A DNA stretch of 64,000 nucleotides, from NCBI GenBank assembly GCA_037389465.1, contig JAZARR010000193.1, positions 3,218,501-3,282,500 of the forward strand. The letters are read 5' to 3'. The position numbers and the translations under genes were made by a program. Within the stretch, counting starts at the first letter, position 1, and each line of letters starts with the position of its first letter. Under the pieces are notes generated by a model. It was given only the letters and a program-made list of their open reading frames with translations, searched no databases and was not told where the DNA came from. The DNA is from Baylisascaris procyonis (taxonomy: Eukaryota > Nematoda > Chromadorea > Rhabditida > Ascarididae). This document shows positions 14,071 to 28,958 of this stretch, piece by piece.

Positions 14071-15510
14071 AATGCCAGTTATAGTCTAAATTGATGAGCG
14101 AAATTGGCTGAATACCGACGCAGATTTTGAAAGGAAAAATTGCCGAAACAAATGAGATCGCTTTTATAGTTATTATTGATGCATCTCTCAGTTAATTTAA
14201 ATTTTCGATATTTGAGTACCTGCTTGATAAAGCAAATAAGTATAACCTAGTGGAATCGATTTTAAACAATTAGAGATGAGTTATCCATAGGAATGTAGCG
14301 ATAGGTATGGTTCGGGAATTTACTATATTTCTTCAAATAAAAAGTCACCTTTAGTTGAAAATTCTTTAAATGTGACGTTGATTATATTTGCAATATACAA
14401 GAAAACACATTTACTAATGGCACTTCAACAGAGGATCGTTGTAACGAGTCATAATATTCGCTCTCTCTTCGACGCAGTGAAGCTATAAAAAAAGATTAAT
14501 CGATATTACTTGCAATAAATTCTGAAAGGAAGTCAACACTAGATGACGACGAGTCGACTGGTTTTTAGCATTGCATAAGAAACCGGAAAAAAAAAGAAAA
14601 TCTCAGCAAACGAGTGATACCTGTTTGTGTCAGATAGGTGCTGTTTTATTGAATATTTAGGTATAAGATATATATGTAATTATGTACCAGATATTCAGGT
14701 AATCAGTGATCAATATGCAGATAGCTAGAGACCGTATATTTGAGTGAAATTTTCAATTCATGATCTCTCATAAATATGCGCTAACGTAAGCAAGCAGTGT
14801 CTAGTTGCTCTAGCTCAACTACGTAATAGCATAACATTCCCTTCAAAATGATGATCGATAAATGTCTACAGTTGAACGAAAGTTGATCAGAGATTAAATC
14901 GTGCATTCGGATCTATTTTCCCTTTGATTTTTCTATTTTAAATTTGCCCTTTACTATCACTAAAAAAATTCTGCAGTCATTATTTTTTATTGCTGAAAAA
15001 ATTTGTGAAAAATTACTGAGAATTTGATCTTAAAAAATGGTTAAATAGCACGTTCAACTGGTAAGTATTGGCTAGCTTGTAGACCCTTAACAATTATTAC
15101 CAACATATCCTCAATTAGAAAACAACAACTTCATCAATACACTTTTTAATGTTCTTTCATAGATATCAACAGATATCGCTAATATTGGAACCTCAGATAA
15201 TATTAAAGCGAGATCATATACTCATCAATATTATGGTATCAAATTCGATGAAACTTTCATTTCAGGATTCCAATCCACCCACGCATTTTTACGTTTACTC
15301 ATGTGGCTAATATTATAATCTATTTCTTGAGTGCGACGATTGCGATTGCAATGAAAATGATACATCAAATTGGGGAATTTTCGTATCATAGTGATACTAG
15401 TAAAAAGAACTTAAGAAAAGTTGCGCATTTTAATGTCAACTCGGCTTGAATATTATACCACCATTGATTATATACTTGAATATCTATCTTTACGTATATA
15501 CCTGAATATT

Positions 15511-15515
<5 letters not shown>

Positions 15516-15549
<34 letters not shown>
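15516..15549. repeat. (TA)n microsatellite
   Basis: A short alternating TA tract. Confidence 0.9.
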
Positions 15550-15552
<3 letters not shown>

Positions 15553-17394
15553 CAGCTTGAATATCATGTGTGAATGCTACCGACATGAATGACCTACATG
15601 ATAGTGATACGTTCTCTTGCTGCTGAACTTCGTATGGATATTTTTCAGACTTGCGGACTCCAAAAACGACTGAAAAGTCGACAATTTCGATCCTGGTGGC
15701 CTACTCGCTCGCCACCCCTTCCCCTCCCCCTGATTTGGTGGTTCAAACCGATTTGCGGCAGACCGCTTGTTGGTGAGTGTTAATCATAGGTCATCTGGTT
15801 ATCGTAGTGGAACGTTAATGTTACGCTCCGCGCGATCACATAACGTCGTGATTCGGAAATAACATTTTTGTAAACAATAAGCCCCAAAAAATACGTAAAG
15901 GAAGTTTGGTCAGTGATCTGGCCACTTCAAAGAGTGGACACTGTAGTATATAGTAACACCGAAAAAATTTTAAACTACTATATCATATCAATTCGATATC
16001 ATATGATTATATTATATTAGTGCAACGTAGGTTCAGTATTGCTCTCAATATTTGTTTGGTTGGTTATTACGTAAATATATGACGCGATAATTAAGAAAAC
16101 TTATTTAATGTTCGATTAATTATGTGTTATTTGTTTAGTTCTTCATTGAATGCAAATTAATTTCTTGTTATTCTAATCTCAAAAAGAAATCAAGAGAGCG
16201 CACAAATCATGATGTGAAATTTGATGAATAAACATTACGATCAAAAAAGTTCGTTAATGCTCGATTAAAATTTGCATACAAGTTGCGATATTTGAAAGTT
16301 ATGGAAATTTTATTTATTCGCTAAGTTTTTCATGGCAACCGAAAAACATGCTTTATTTCAGCGTTTAAAGTTGGAACATTAATTCAGCACATTCCAATAT
16401 TTCAACCTTAGTGTTGTTGGCAGATAATACAGCAGAAGTATCTAATACTAAATATGATTTCGCAGTTACCGTTTATTTGTTGGTAAATAGTAAGTGAATG
16501 AAACTCGGCTGTTTAGAGGCTTTTTGTAAACTGTGAATAGATCTAGGAGAATCGAATGAACACACAGTTTTTTTGCACCATGCTTAATTTTTGAGGTTAT
16601 TTGTAAGCGTTTACATGGTATTTGTTCTATTTGAGTAAGTTTATGCGTCTTAATCTGCAAATAACGTAACTATGGTTTATGAAAAATATAGGCTATAATC
16701 TGCATTATACGACCACCCTCATGCCAAACCTTCATGCCGATTCATCAACTTTAAATAGGCTTTATTTGTACTTTTAAAATTTGCATATGTAAGAAACCGT
16801 TTGGCATACAAAAATAGTGGAAAAAGAGTGAGTTCTAACGGAGGAATTTTAAAAATTCTTCTGTTCGGATGGGTCTAGATGCACTGTTGCGCTTACCTTA
16901 TCGTTTGTTGGCAATTTAGGAAACGATTACTCAATTTTGTTACTTATATACACTTTCGTCAAACTCTATAAAACCATAAATTTTAATGAAAATCTGTATA
17001 TACATTTGTTTTTCTCTATAAAACCTTCAAAAATTGAAAAAATAGAAGGAATAGGGAATGGGGGAGGGAGAGCAAACTGAGTAGGGGAGGGGTGAGGTTG
17101 AGGGCGAGGTGGAGAAGAATCGAAGAAGCTTTACCCATGAAAAGGAATTGAGAATTGATGGGAAAAGGGAAAATTTGCCTTCAGCGGTCTCTCTTCACTT
17201 AGTTGAGAATATTTCTTTGCACCTATATCGAATGTTTAGCAGTCAGCCGTTTGAAGCTCACCTGTTGACAGATGCTTTGCGTGGTTAAAAGTTCAGAATT
17301 ATTACACTATTTCATATGCCTTCTTTTTTTTACCTTTTCCAATCCCTCTCAAAATTCAATATAACCCTCTGAAATTTATGACAACTATTAAACT

Positions 17395-17454
17395 TATATG
17401 CAAATTTTTTGATAAGCCATCAATTATATGCAAAATTTTTGATAAGCCATCAAC
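17395..17454. repeat. 30-bp tandem duplication
   Basis: Two adjacent 30-bp copies (17395-17424, 17425-17454) begin TATATGCAAA and contain TTTGATAAGCCATCAA. They differ at one or two bases. The TATGCAAA core resembles the core of the 26-bp satellite starting 0.4 kb downstream. Confidence 0.8.
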
Positions 17455-17870
17455 CAAATTCGATACATTTGTCACATAATTACCCATATAGTTAAAAGAA
17501 TTTTTTTACAACTTCACTTTTATGCATAGCAATGACAAATAGTGTCCACAGTCTAAATTCAAAAAAAAATTTTTTTTATTCATAAACTCTCTCACCCGAA
17601 TATTTTCAAATAAATATTCGATCATAACAATTATAAATGAAATTTGTTTAGATGAGAGCAAATTTCATTTTCTCGTATTGACGGTATTCTTTACTGATTT
17701 CAATTGTTATGTAAGAGTTGATTTAATGCAATTATTTGACTCAAAAATTTTTTTTACGTTAATAATTAAATGCTGCAAAATATTTGTTTTCCTCTGTCGA
17801 TTTGCTCGAATAAGGGCTTACAGAAATGAAATTGCAAATACGATTACGTTTATTTCCTCCTTTTTCATTA

Positions 17871-19771
17871 TTGCAATATGTATTTCAATTTGCAATATGC
17901 AAAGAGTATTTCAATTTGCAATATGCAAAGAGTATTTCAATTTGCAATATGCAAAGAGTATTTCAATTTGCAATATGCAAAGAGTATTTCAATTTGCAAT
18001 ATGCAAAGAATATTTCAATTTGCAATATGCAAAGAGTATTTCAATTTGCAATATGCAAAGAGTATTTCAATTTGCAATATGCAAAGAGTATTTCAATTTG
18101 CAATATGCAAAGAGTATTTCAAATTGCAAAATGCAAAGAGTATTTCAATTTGCAATATGCAAAGAGTATTTCAATTTGCAATATGCAAAGAGTATTTCAA
18201 TTTGCAATATGCAAAGAGTATTTCAATTTGCAATATGCAAAGAGTATTTCAATTTGCAATATGCAAAGAGTATTTCAATTTGCAATATGCAAAGAGTATT
18301 TCAATTTGCAATATGCAAAGAGTATTTCAATTTGCAATATGCAAAGAGTATTTCAAATTGCAATATGCAAAGAGTATTTCAATTTGCAATATGCAAAGAG
18401 TATTTCAATTTGCAATATGCAAAGAGTATTTCAATTTGCAATATGCAAAGAGTATTTCAATTTGCAATATGCAAAGAGTATTTCAATTTGCAATATGCAA
18501 AGAGTATTTCAATTTGCAATATGCAAAGAATATTTCAATTTGCAATATGCAAAGAGTATTTCAATTTGCAATATGCAAAGAGTATTTCAATTTGCAATAT
18601 GCAAAGAGTATTTCAATTTGCAATATGCAAAGAGTATTTCAATTTGCAATATGCAAAGAGTATTTCAATTTACAATATGCAAAGAGTATTTCAATTTGCA
18701 ATATGCAAAGAGTATTTCAATTTGCAATATGCAAAGAGTATTTCAAATTGCAATATGCAAAGAGTATTTCAATTTGCAATATGCAAAGAGTATTTCAAAT
18801 TGCAATATGCAAAGAGTATTTCAATTTGCAATATGCAAAGAGTATTTCAAATTGCAATATGCAAAGAGTATTTCAATTTGCAATATGCAAAGAGTATTTC
18901 AAATTGCAATATGCAAAGAGTATTTCAAATTGCAAAATGCAAAGAGTATTTCAATTTGCAATATGCAAAGAGTATTTCAATTTGCAATATGCAAAGAATA
19001 TTTCAATTTGCAATATGCAAAGAGTATTTCAAATTGCAATATGCAAAGAGTATTTCAATTTGCAATATGCAAAGAGTATTTCAATTTGCAATATGCAAAG
19101 AGTATTTCAATTTGCAATATGCAAAGAGTATTTCAATTTGCAATATGCAAAGAGTATTTCAATTTACAATATGCAAAGAGTATTTCAATTTGCAATATGC
19201 AAAGAGTATTTCAATTTGCAATATGCAAAGAGTATTTCAAATTGCAATATGCAAAGAGTATTTCAATTTGCAATATGCAAAGAGTATTTCAAATTGCAAT
19301 ATGCAAAGAGTATTTCAATTTGCAATATGCAAAGAGTATTTCAAATTGCAATATGCAAAGAGTATTTCAATTTGCAATATGCAAAGAGTATTTCAAATTG
19401 CAATATGCAAAGAGTATTTCAATTTGCAATATGCAAAGAGTATTTCAATTTGCAATATGCAAAGAGTATTTCAATTTGCAATATGCAAAGAGTATTTCAA
19501 TTTGCAACATGCAAAGAGTATTTCAATTTGCAATATGCAAAGAGTATTTCAATTTGCAATATGCAAAGAGTATTTCAATTTGCAACATGCAAAGAGTATT
19601 TCAATTTGCAATATGCAAAGAGTATTTCAATTTGCAATATGCAAAGAGTATTTCAATTTGCAATATGCAAAGAGTATTTCAATTTGCAATATGCAAAGAG
19701 TATTTCAATTTGCAATATGCAAAGAGTATTTCAAATTGCAAAATGCAAAGAGTATTTCAATTTGCAATATG
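17871..19771. repeat. 26-bp satellite array, about 73 copies
   Basis: A head-to-tail array of a 26-bp unit made of TTTGCAATATGCAAA plus GAGTATTTCAA. The first part is an imperfect palindrome (TTTGCA-ATA-TGCAAA). Copies are almost identical. The variants are TTTGC to ATTGC, ATATGC to AAATGC, GAGTATT to GAATATT, TTTGC to TTTAC and ATATGC to ACATGC. The plus-strand unit has no stop in any frame. Because 26 is not a multiple of 3, all three plus frames are open for 650 codons or more and cycle through the same 26-residue peptide. That reflects repeat length and does not show coding. Variant order repeats with a 494-bp (19-unit) offset. Confidence 0.97.
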
Positions 19772-20127
19772 CCTATGACTTATATTATTTTATTCGTTTT
19801 CGAAACAAAGTGTCATATTCTCTATCGCCATTTTTGTTCACCAATTTACATTTAAATAAAACTTCACCTAAATTAGTTTACAGTTAAAACTTTTTTTTAA
19901 ATTTTTTATTTTTTTTATTTTATTTTTTATTTCTAAATTTAATGATTTGCTCGCTGTCTTACGAGGAAAGAGGTTTTTCAATTAAGACATCCATCATTTA
20001 TGGCCTTATAAAGGGTATTTTCGAAGGTGATTTTTCGAGTTTTTTCCTTTTGCATCTGTAAAATAGACGGAATAATTTTTGTCGTTGTTTGTTTTTAATT
20101 ACTCATTTGCTGCCCTAAAAATTTCAG

Positions 20128-20273
20128 GCTTCATTCCAGAGGGGGAGAGGGTGAGCAGAGAGAAGGCGGAGGATATAGTTGAGTGTATAAGCGAACCTAC
20201 CTCTGCTGGCACTCCCAAAGATACGGCCACGGACTCGCCAACGATCTCACGAAGAATTCCCTCACCTTGCTGA
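20128..20273 (+). CDS. GC-rich coding-like patch, unidentified
   Basis: After an acceptor-like AATTTCAG (ending 20127) an open frame of 48 codons runs to TGA at 20271-20273. It starts GFIPEGERVS and is rich in charged residues, S, T and P. The patch is about half GC in DNA that is otherwise about 70% AT. The minus strand is also open here (20099-20299) and gives an equally protein-like sequence, so the strand is uncertain. No family is recognised. It may be an exon or a mobile-element scrap. Confidence 0.2.
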
Positions 20274-22190
20274 ATTTTAGACCGCCTCATCCATGCCATT
20301 GCTTGTTGTTCGTCTCATGATTCACTTCTTCCTTGGACGCGAGACAGTTCACTTGTAGGAAAAAGAATGTTCGGAGGTACATTCCGCATTTAGTGTCTCC
20401 TTAGTTTTCCAAGTAAGATTCCCAGATTTTACAGGGAGGCGTTTCAACTCGATCCCAACCGACCAATTCAGTTCATTTTCGTGAACTCGAAGAAAATTTT
20501 GTATACTTTAGTTGGGACATTGAGGAATTGGGAAGGGGAAAAAGAAGTATCGTTCATAAACGTTTGCAGAATTACTACTTTTTAGCCGCGTATGGCGGGG
20601 AAGAACTTTATTTGCCCTTTATGATTGCCATTGGGAGATTCCTCTTTTTCTGTGTTTCCCCTCATCCACTCCCCCCCTCCCTTCACCGTTAATGACGTAT
20701 TTATTCGAAAATCGATATTCCAAACTCTTTTTTTCCAAGTTATTTTGTTCATTCGATTTAGTGCATGCGGTTGTTTGCATTTAAAGTGCAAACGCTGCGT
20801 TATGACAGGCGGCTGGCTTCGATTCACATAAAGGACACGATGCATTGGCCATGTGCTCAACACGTGCAACACACGTGCCATTGATTTCATGATTTGCACC
20901 CACAAACACATATACACACGCACACATGCACACACGAACACATATGCTCATTCCGTTGTGGTCAGCTGTTGCTGGTTAGCGGTTTATGTGGAATATTTAT
21001 GTATGGATTTATCAACAGGTGAATGTATATATGAATTTACCTGGTTTTGCGCATATAGGTCATCTCTACATGAAGTACTGATTAGCGAGTAAGTGATAGC
21101 TGTGATAAAGGTGAATACCTGCACAACAATTGCCTTATCAAATATACTCCTCGTATCGTGGATCGACGATGCGTAGCGAACGCACTCAGCTAATATCAGA
21201 CAAGCTATTCTGAAATGGCGCATTTGTCCAAACGTTCCTCAAATTCATTTGAAAAATTTTCCCATAAAAATACTCAATCACAGTAAATATTCATTTTCAG
21301 AATAAAAAAGTGTGAAAGAGTAGAGTTGTTAATTTAGTTTATTTAGGGGGTGAAAGAATATGATTCAGCACGCAATCGTTTATTGCTTTATGTACTGGTT
21401 ACGTGCAAAAGTCAATGTGCTTATGTTTTTCATATTTTTTATTTTCCTTATGATGATGTCTAATAGTCATTTCAACATTCTTTGCAAATAAAATTTTTTT
21501 GTAATCTACGGGTCATTTTTTCAAATTTATTGCTCAAATATTTTTTAAATTTCCGTTTTCGATATCGATGCGAAATGCTCAATAATATACATGAAGATGC
21601 TTAATTTTATCTAGATATTCGAAAGTTTCTATCATTTAATCATTGCTACATAATACTATAAAATATTGATAGATGAATATAATTTGTGAAAAGAAAATGA
21701 GACGATTTAATGCTTGCTAAGTTTCGACAAATTTTTTATAACGATGAAAAAACTTAATGGCTCATGAAAAACAATTATATTTTAAATATTTATTTATAAA
21801 ATTATCATCTATATTTTATTATTTATTAATAAATATCAATTATGCAGTAAATAATCCGCACTTAACTGTTATTTAATTTCATATTTTCCAAAAATTAATT
21901 TATTAAGACCCATTTTTGAATGAAATTTATAATATTATATCTGAGAGTATATTTACCTCATGATAAATAAGTATTACAAAGAACTACAGCTATCAAATTT
22001 ATATCAATAATTAGGGATAATATTGATAATGATAGTGGGATCATTGAGTTCAAAGAATAGATAGATATCATTCTGTACGGCAGAAAAAACAATTGTTAAT
22101 TACTATTTAGAAATTAATTAAAATGTCAATGAGAATCTGAATCTATCGTTTCATTCGTTAGTAATCTGCTGTGAAAATAATTATTGTTCT
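20274..22190. other. AT-rich DNA, no assignable gene
   Basis: Frames at 20582-20941 (minus) and 20625-20831 (plus) overlap each other without motif support. A degenerate CA-rich stretch lies at 20899-20945. 21.3-22.2 kb is very AT-rich and shows nothing. Confidence 0.4.
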
Positions 22191-22890
22191 TTGATCCCTT
22201 ATAGGTCTTTATGTTTCCGCATCCGCTTCTCATGTATCGTTTTGACGATTCTACCGTATCCTACGATGAATTCTGAAAGTCCCATCGATTGAACGATCAC
22301 TTAGCCGATCATCATCCGATTCTTCGTTATGTCCACCTATTCTTAATGATCAAAAATTACTAGCATTATTATAACAAATTGTTCGATAGCTAAACAGTAT
22401 TGTTGCCGAGTATCACTATCAGTTATTGTATAAGACAATATTGTTGTGCACCTCGAATACATCACGATGAGACGATGCGTTGAGTTCGACGATCCACTAG
22501 CGTGCAAATACGTTTTATTTTTTGTCACTCGACCGCACTTATAGGTGCCGACACGTGCTCGTCGTTAAATCTTTTTTTTTTGCTGTTGTTCATAGCCGAA
22601 CGACACGATGCTATGTCGTCTCTAAATTCCACAAAAATAGTTCGCCAACCGGTTCGTTTCGTTTTTACAACCAATTGCATCATGTCAATTCTCAAAAATT
22701 CTCCCCTTATACAATCATTCATCATTCCATCACTTTAGTTCGTTCTCTAACTTTAGTCTACTATTGTTTCATTTTTCATCACAAATGTCAGCCTATTCAT
22801 TCCATAGCTTAATTTATAAGTAAGCGTTCTATTCTTTTACGTTCGCTTCAATGTATGATAATTTTTGATAATGTTACTGTTACTCCATTT

Positions 22891-22970
22891 TCGTCACTCT
22901 ATAGTGGTCACTACAAAGTAGCCATTTCAATCGTCACTCTCTAGTGGTCACTACAAAGTAGCCATTTCAA
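22891..22970. repeat. 40-bp tandem duplication
   Basis: Two adjacent 40-bp copies begin TCGTCACTCT and contain AGTGGTCACTACAAAGTAGC. They differ at a single base. Each copy contains the short inverted repeat AGTGGTCACT. Confidence 0.9.
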
Positions 22971-23652
22971 AGTATAGTAATACCATAAAACCACTCAAAA
23001 CGATGGTACCAAATAGCGTCCCACCGTCATTCTTTAACTATCGGCCATCCGTTATTCATTATTTCCCATTCGCACCATTTTCCGCTCCATTACACCACAT
23101 AAAACGATATTTTTATATGCCTCTATACTGCAAAATATTGAATCAACTTTTCTTATCTAGGTTATTTCCTGAAGAAATACCATAGAGTTTAGCCTAACGC
23201 TCTGTGATATGCATTAACCAGTTCTTATTACTCCCTACAAAGTTTTACTCTTTCGTTTATATATTTTACGATGAATATGCACATCTTTTAGTATCATAGT
23301 GATCTGAATCGACTAAACGTAGTGTGGTGCCAATTAATTAAATCAATATTCGTCTATTTTTATCGATAACATAGTACATCTGTTCGGATGTACAATCTTT
23401 TGTATAGATGACATTTGCCTATTGAATTGTGTTGCTACCTTTACCGATATCCTTTAGTTTTACTTCTATTTAAAAAGAAAAAAAATCGCTTGATTAATTA
23501 CGTTTAGTAGAGCGTAAGTGGTTGAACTCATTCAACTGTTCATCATTTTCTCATTTATACAATTGCAATTCGATTTCAACGTTTTATGCAAACTTTAATC
23601 TTTGCTAGTGAGTGTTTTTAATTTGAATTTAGAGTAAAATTAAAGAATATAT

Positions 23653-23720
23653 TTGATACCGTATGATACCGTATTTATGATGCCATACGATACCGTATTT
23701 ATGATACCATATGATACCGT
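23653..23720. repeat. degenerate ATGATACCGT repeat
   Basis: Five or six short copies of TGATACCGTAT and variants occur in 68 bp. Confidence 0.75.
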
Positions 23721-23989
23721 GTTCTAGCTTCTGTTTAAAAACCAAACAAAAAGCACGTTATGTGCTCTTTCTTTGCAATTGCTTGCAACGTTATGTGTGT
23801 GTGTGTTTTTTTTTTAAATTTTGTTTGCATTTGATTGTATGAATTATTTCTGTTTATTTGATCGCTTGAATTCCAATTATCAAAGTACTACTTGTCGTAT
23901 TTCCTGTTGAGTGCTTTATATGATTAGATAAAATATATTGCACGCTTTTCATCGGGTGTTCTAGTGGCAACAACTATTTTAACGGACGT

Positions 23990-23990
23990 T

Positions 23991-24073
<83 letters not shown>

Positions 24074-24079
24074 TGTGTG
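23990..24079. repeat. (GT)n microsatellite
   Basis: About 80 bp of almost pure GT on the plus strand. A (CA)n(TA)n tract follows at 24200-24229. Confidence 0.95.
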
Positions 24080-25156
24080 GTGTCGTGCAAGTGGGCAATT
24101 TTGCATCGTGATATGCACGTGTCTTGTCTACACTTGACGCCTATGTCTTTCCGAGGGTCGTATGGCGTGCTTTTGGAAGCTGTTTACCACGATGAGCCGC
24201 ACACACACACACACATATATATATATATTTTTCCGACTATTCTCATTGCACACCCATATCGTCATCTCGCAGTAGTGCGTCAATCCGCGAACGTTGTGCG
24301 GTTGCGACCACAAAATGCTTCGGCTTTTCGTTTTCGAGATGTCACACCTTTTATCCCCCCTCCCACCTCCCCTTTCTGCTCACCGATCATCTTTCTATTT
24401 TACTGATCGTTGCTAGTTTCAGTTGCTTTGCAATGAAAGCTGATCTTTTAAAAGTTATTTCTGTGTCAACGTTGAAACGAAGGTAATTTCACTGAAGTGT
24501 CTTATTTACCTAAACCAACTCATAAGCAGATATATTGTGACCGGTTTGACCACAAACTGATTGCGTATATTTAGGCATACGCTGTTACGTATATACTGAT
24601 TTATTTGTTATAATTTGTTTTCGCCCTTTTATGGAATGCATTGGCATTAGTGAGCATTGTTTCATAATATCATTTGACTAGATATATGCCATCACCTGCT
24701 TGTTCTCATATGTTAACACATCCGATTTAACACTCAACTTTCTTTACTCAATCAGATATTTATATAATCTTTTTTGGTACAGCAATCACCTCACCTCCAT
24801 TTACAGCAACACAACACGAAAACGATTTTTGATCTATAATACCGTATTCTTTTTAGTCGAATTCATCTATTCGTTTTTTCTTCGATACTAACAAAGACAA
24901 CAACCTCAGGTGGAGGGGGGGGGCAGGACCTCAGGCAGAGGAATAGGCAAAATAAAACATTGTAGTGAATATTTTTTCATCGTTCGAAATGACGCATAAT
25001 GCTTTGTTGCACTCTGCAGTACGTTTCCGCTAGAATAAATGCTGCATTTTATCTAACTGCAAGAATTCGATGTATCTAATCAAACAATATGGGCATTGTG
25101 CATAACATAAAGCTGTGCAAATGTTAACGAGAATTATGTTGAACACAATAGTGCTT

Positions 25157-25521
25157 CTATCTTTCGTAATGTGTATCTAATCGTGGACCACCATTAGTCG
25201 GACTTGCTAGCTCCATTTCCTTGTTATTGGGCCACGTGAACATTTGCACTCTCTTCGATACCATTCGACGATTCTCGATATCAGCGGTATTCGGTTGCGT
25301 ACCGTATAATTTGTTTCCACCCATTGTAGTTTGCTTCTTCTGTACTTTCGAGTCGTCCACTTAGCTTATCCATTAAAGTACTGTGGTTGGTATATGGTGG
25401 TGGAAGAGAGAAAGATGTTCTGTATTTCCTTGCTCGTTTTATTACGGCCACTTTTACCTATCGAATCTTGATAAAAATCCATTCCTCGCTGATATTCATC
25501 TATGCTATCAAAACCATCGAA
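25157..25521 (-). CDS. candidate minus-strand exon(s), unidentified protein C-terminus
   Basis: Two adjacent minus-strand frames look coding. The upstream piece (25521 down to 25369) gives 51 codons including SIDEYQRGMDFYQDSIG. The downstream piece (25360 down to 25157) gives about 67 codons including NTADIENRRMVSKRVQMF and ends in TAG. They lie in different frames. A donor-like GGTAAAAG in the first and a poor AAG acceptor just before the second would define an intron of about 100 bp; a frameshift is the alternative. Codon use is balanced, unlike nearby chance frames. I do not recognise the family. Confidence 0.35.
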
Positions 25522-25824
25522 TTAAATGAGTAAGCATATTTGTCGGCTTTTATAAGTGAGCATTATTAGGTCGTTAACAGTGGGATAGATATACCTGCAG
25601 TTACTTACATCGTTAAATGCTTAGATTTATAAGTAGAGAGCACAGAGAAAGACCGCTGTTTGTTGGGTTATTTGCGTTTCCTCTGTTCAGTTAATAGTTC
25701 GCTTGTCAGAAATTGGAATGGAGGGGGGGGTTATACTCTATGGATAGTTCATTTTGATACCACCTTTAATAACGACGCCACTCAACCTGAGACACCTTAA
25801 AAAAATTTTTGCAAAAGTGTTCTG

Positions 25825-28036
<2,212 letters not shown>

Positions 28037-28120
<84 letters not shown>
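28037..28120. repeat. (TA)n microsatellite, 84 bp
   Basis: A pure alternating TA tract 0.73 kb upstream of the max-like start codon. Confidence 0.95.
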
Positions 28121-28124
<4 letters not shown>

Positions 28125-28828
28125 CTGTCTGCTAGTTGAATTAAAATTTCATAACGATTTGTTGAAGCTTAACTCTTCTTTGTTTCCATTGTAAATCATT
28201 GAAACGTATATCTTACCTGGACTTATAATGGGAGACTGCTAATTTTATGTAGCATGAGGCTAAATTAATATAGAAACGTAGACAATTTGTGAATATATGA
28301 GGTGAGATGCAATGTTTCTTCAGGTTCAAGTCGTAACTTTTTTTGTCACCTCAGCTCACAACTTTTAGTGATGATTTAATCAAACAGTGAAAGTGATAGT
28401 GTTTCCTCTTCTCTGTCTACCTCCTCTCCATTCTTCCATATGTCCTTAGCTGACTTTTTGCGTAGTAAATTCGCATTTAAAACTTAGCAATTGGTTTTCC
28501 TTATGTTATCAATATGGCATATCTATATAATAGTTCTAAATGAGAGTAGAATGTGTTCATTTTTTAATGAAATATTTTTAGATACAGAAAATACTCACTT
28601 TATATCTAAATAACCTAAATTACTGGTCATTTCCTGATTCTTTCTATAAAATTTAACGTTTAAATAGCATTTATAAACGAAAGCGATATTAATATTATGT
28701 TAGAAAAATGATTTAAATATAACAAAGTATAATAATATATGCTATACTGTTATATGTTTAATTAGTTCTATGAAAACGTTGAAATATATTTATTATTGTT
28801 CGAAAATGTGGATAAACTTTTTTTTTTT

Positions 28829-28839
28829 TCAAATTTTAG
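28829..28839 (+). promoter_or_regulatory. probable SL1 trans-splice acceptor of the max-like gene
   Basis: A long T tract followed by CAAATTTTAG ends at 28839. It is a strong nematode acceptor 8 nt before the ATG at 28848, and no upstream exon is visible. In nematodes this layout usually marks addition of the spliced leader to the mRNA 5' end. SL1 RNA genes lie in the same window. A missed 5' exon with ordinary cis-splicing remains possible. Confidence 0.55.
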
Positions 28840-28847
28840 AAATTTTC

Positions 28848-28958
28848 ATGGCTCCCTCTGCAATCGTTATAACAAAAGTCGCTCGTAAACGAAGAAGTTT
28901 CGAAGCGGGTGATATTGCACAAAAAACACAATGCCTTAGTGAAGCTGAATATTCCGAT
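28848..28958 (+). CDS. max: max-like exon 1 (start codon)
   Basis: 37 codons from ATG to the donor GTAAGC, phase 0. It begins [17 protein letters not shown]. The basic cluster is a plausible nuclear-localisation signal. Confidence 0.85.

Larger units (their letters stand above)
22191..25156. other. region with scattered coding-like patches, no gene resolved
   Basis: Base composition is less AT-biased than its surroundings, with short protein-like frames mostly on the minus strand (for example 22343-22528, 24128-24313 and about 24240-24340). None is bounded by convincing splice sites. They may be fragments of the gene that seems to end at 25157, or untranslated sequence. This is a weak statement. 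Confidence 0.25.

Noticed and set aside
17871..19771. CRISPR-like array
   Set aside because: Repeats are contiguous with no unique spacers, in a eukaryotic genome; it is a satellite.
17678..19887. Three overlapping 650-725-codon frames
   Set aside because: They are the same 26-bp satellite read in three frames; 26 bp without a stop on this strand keeps all three open.
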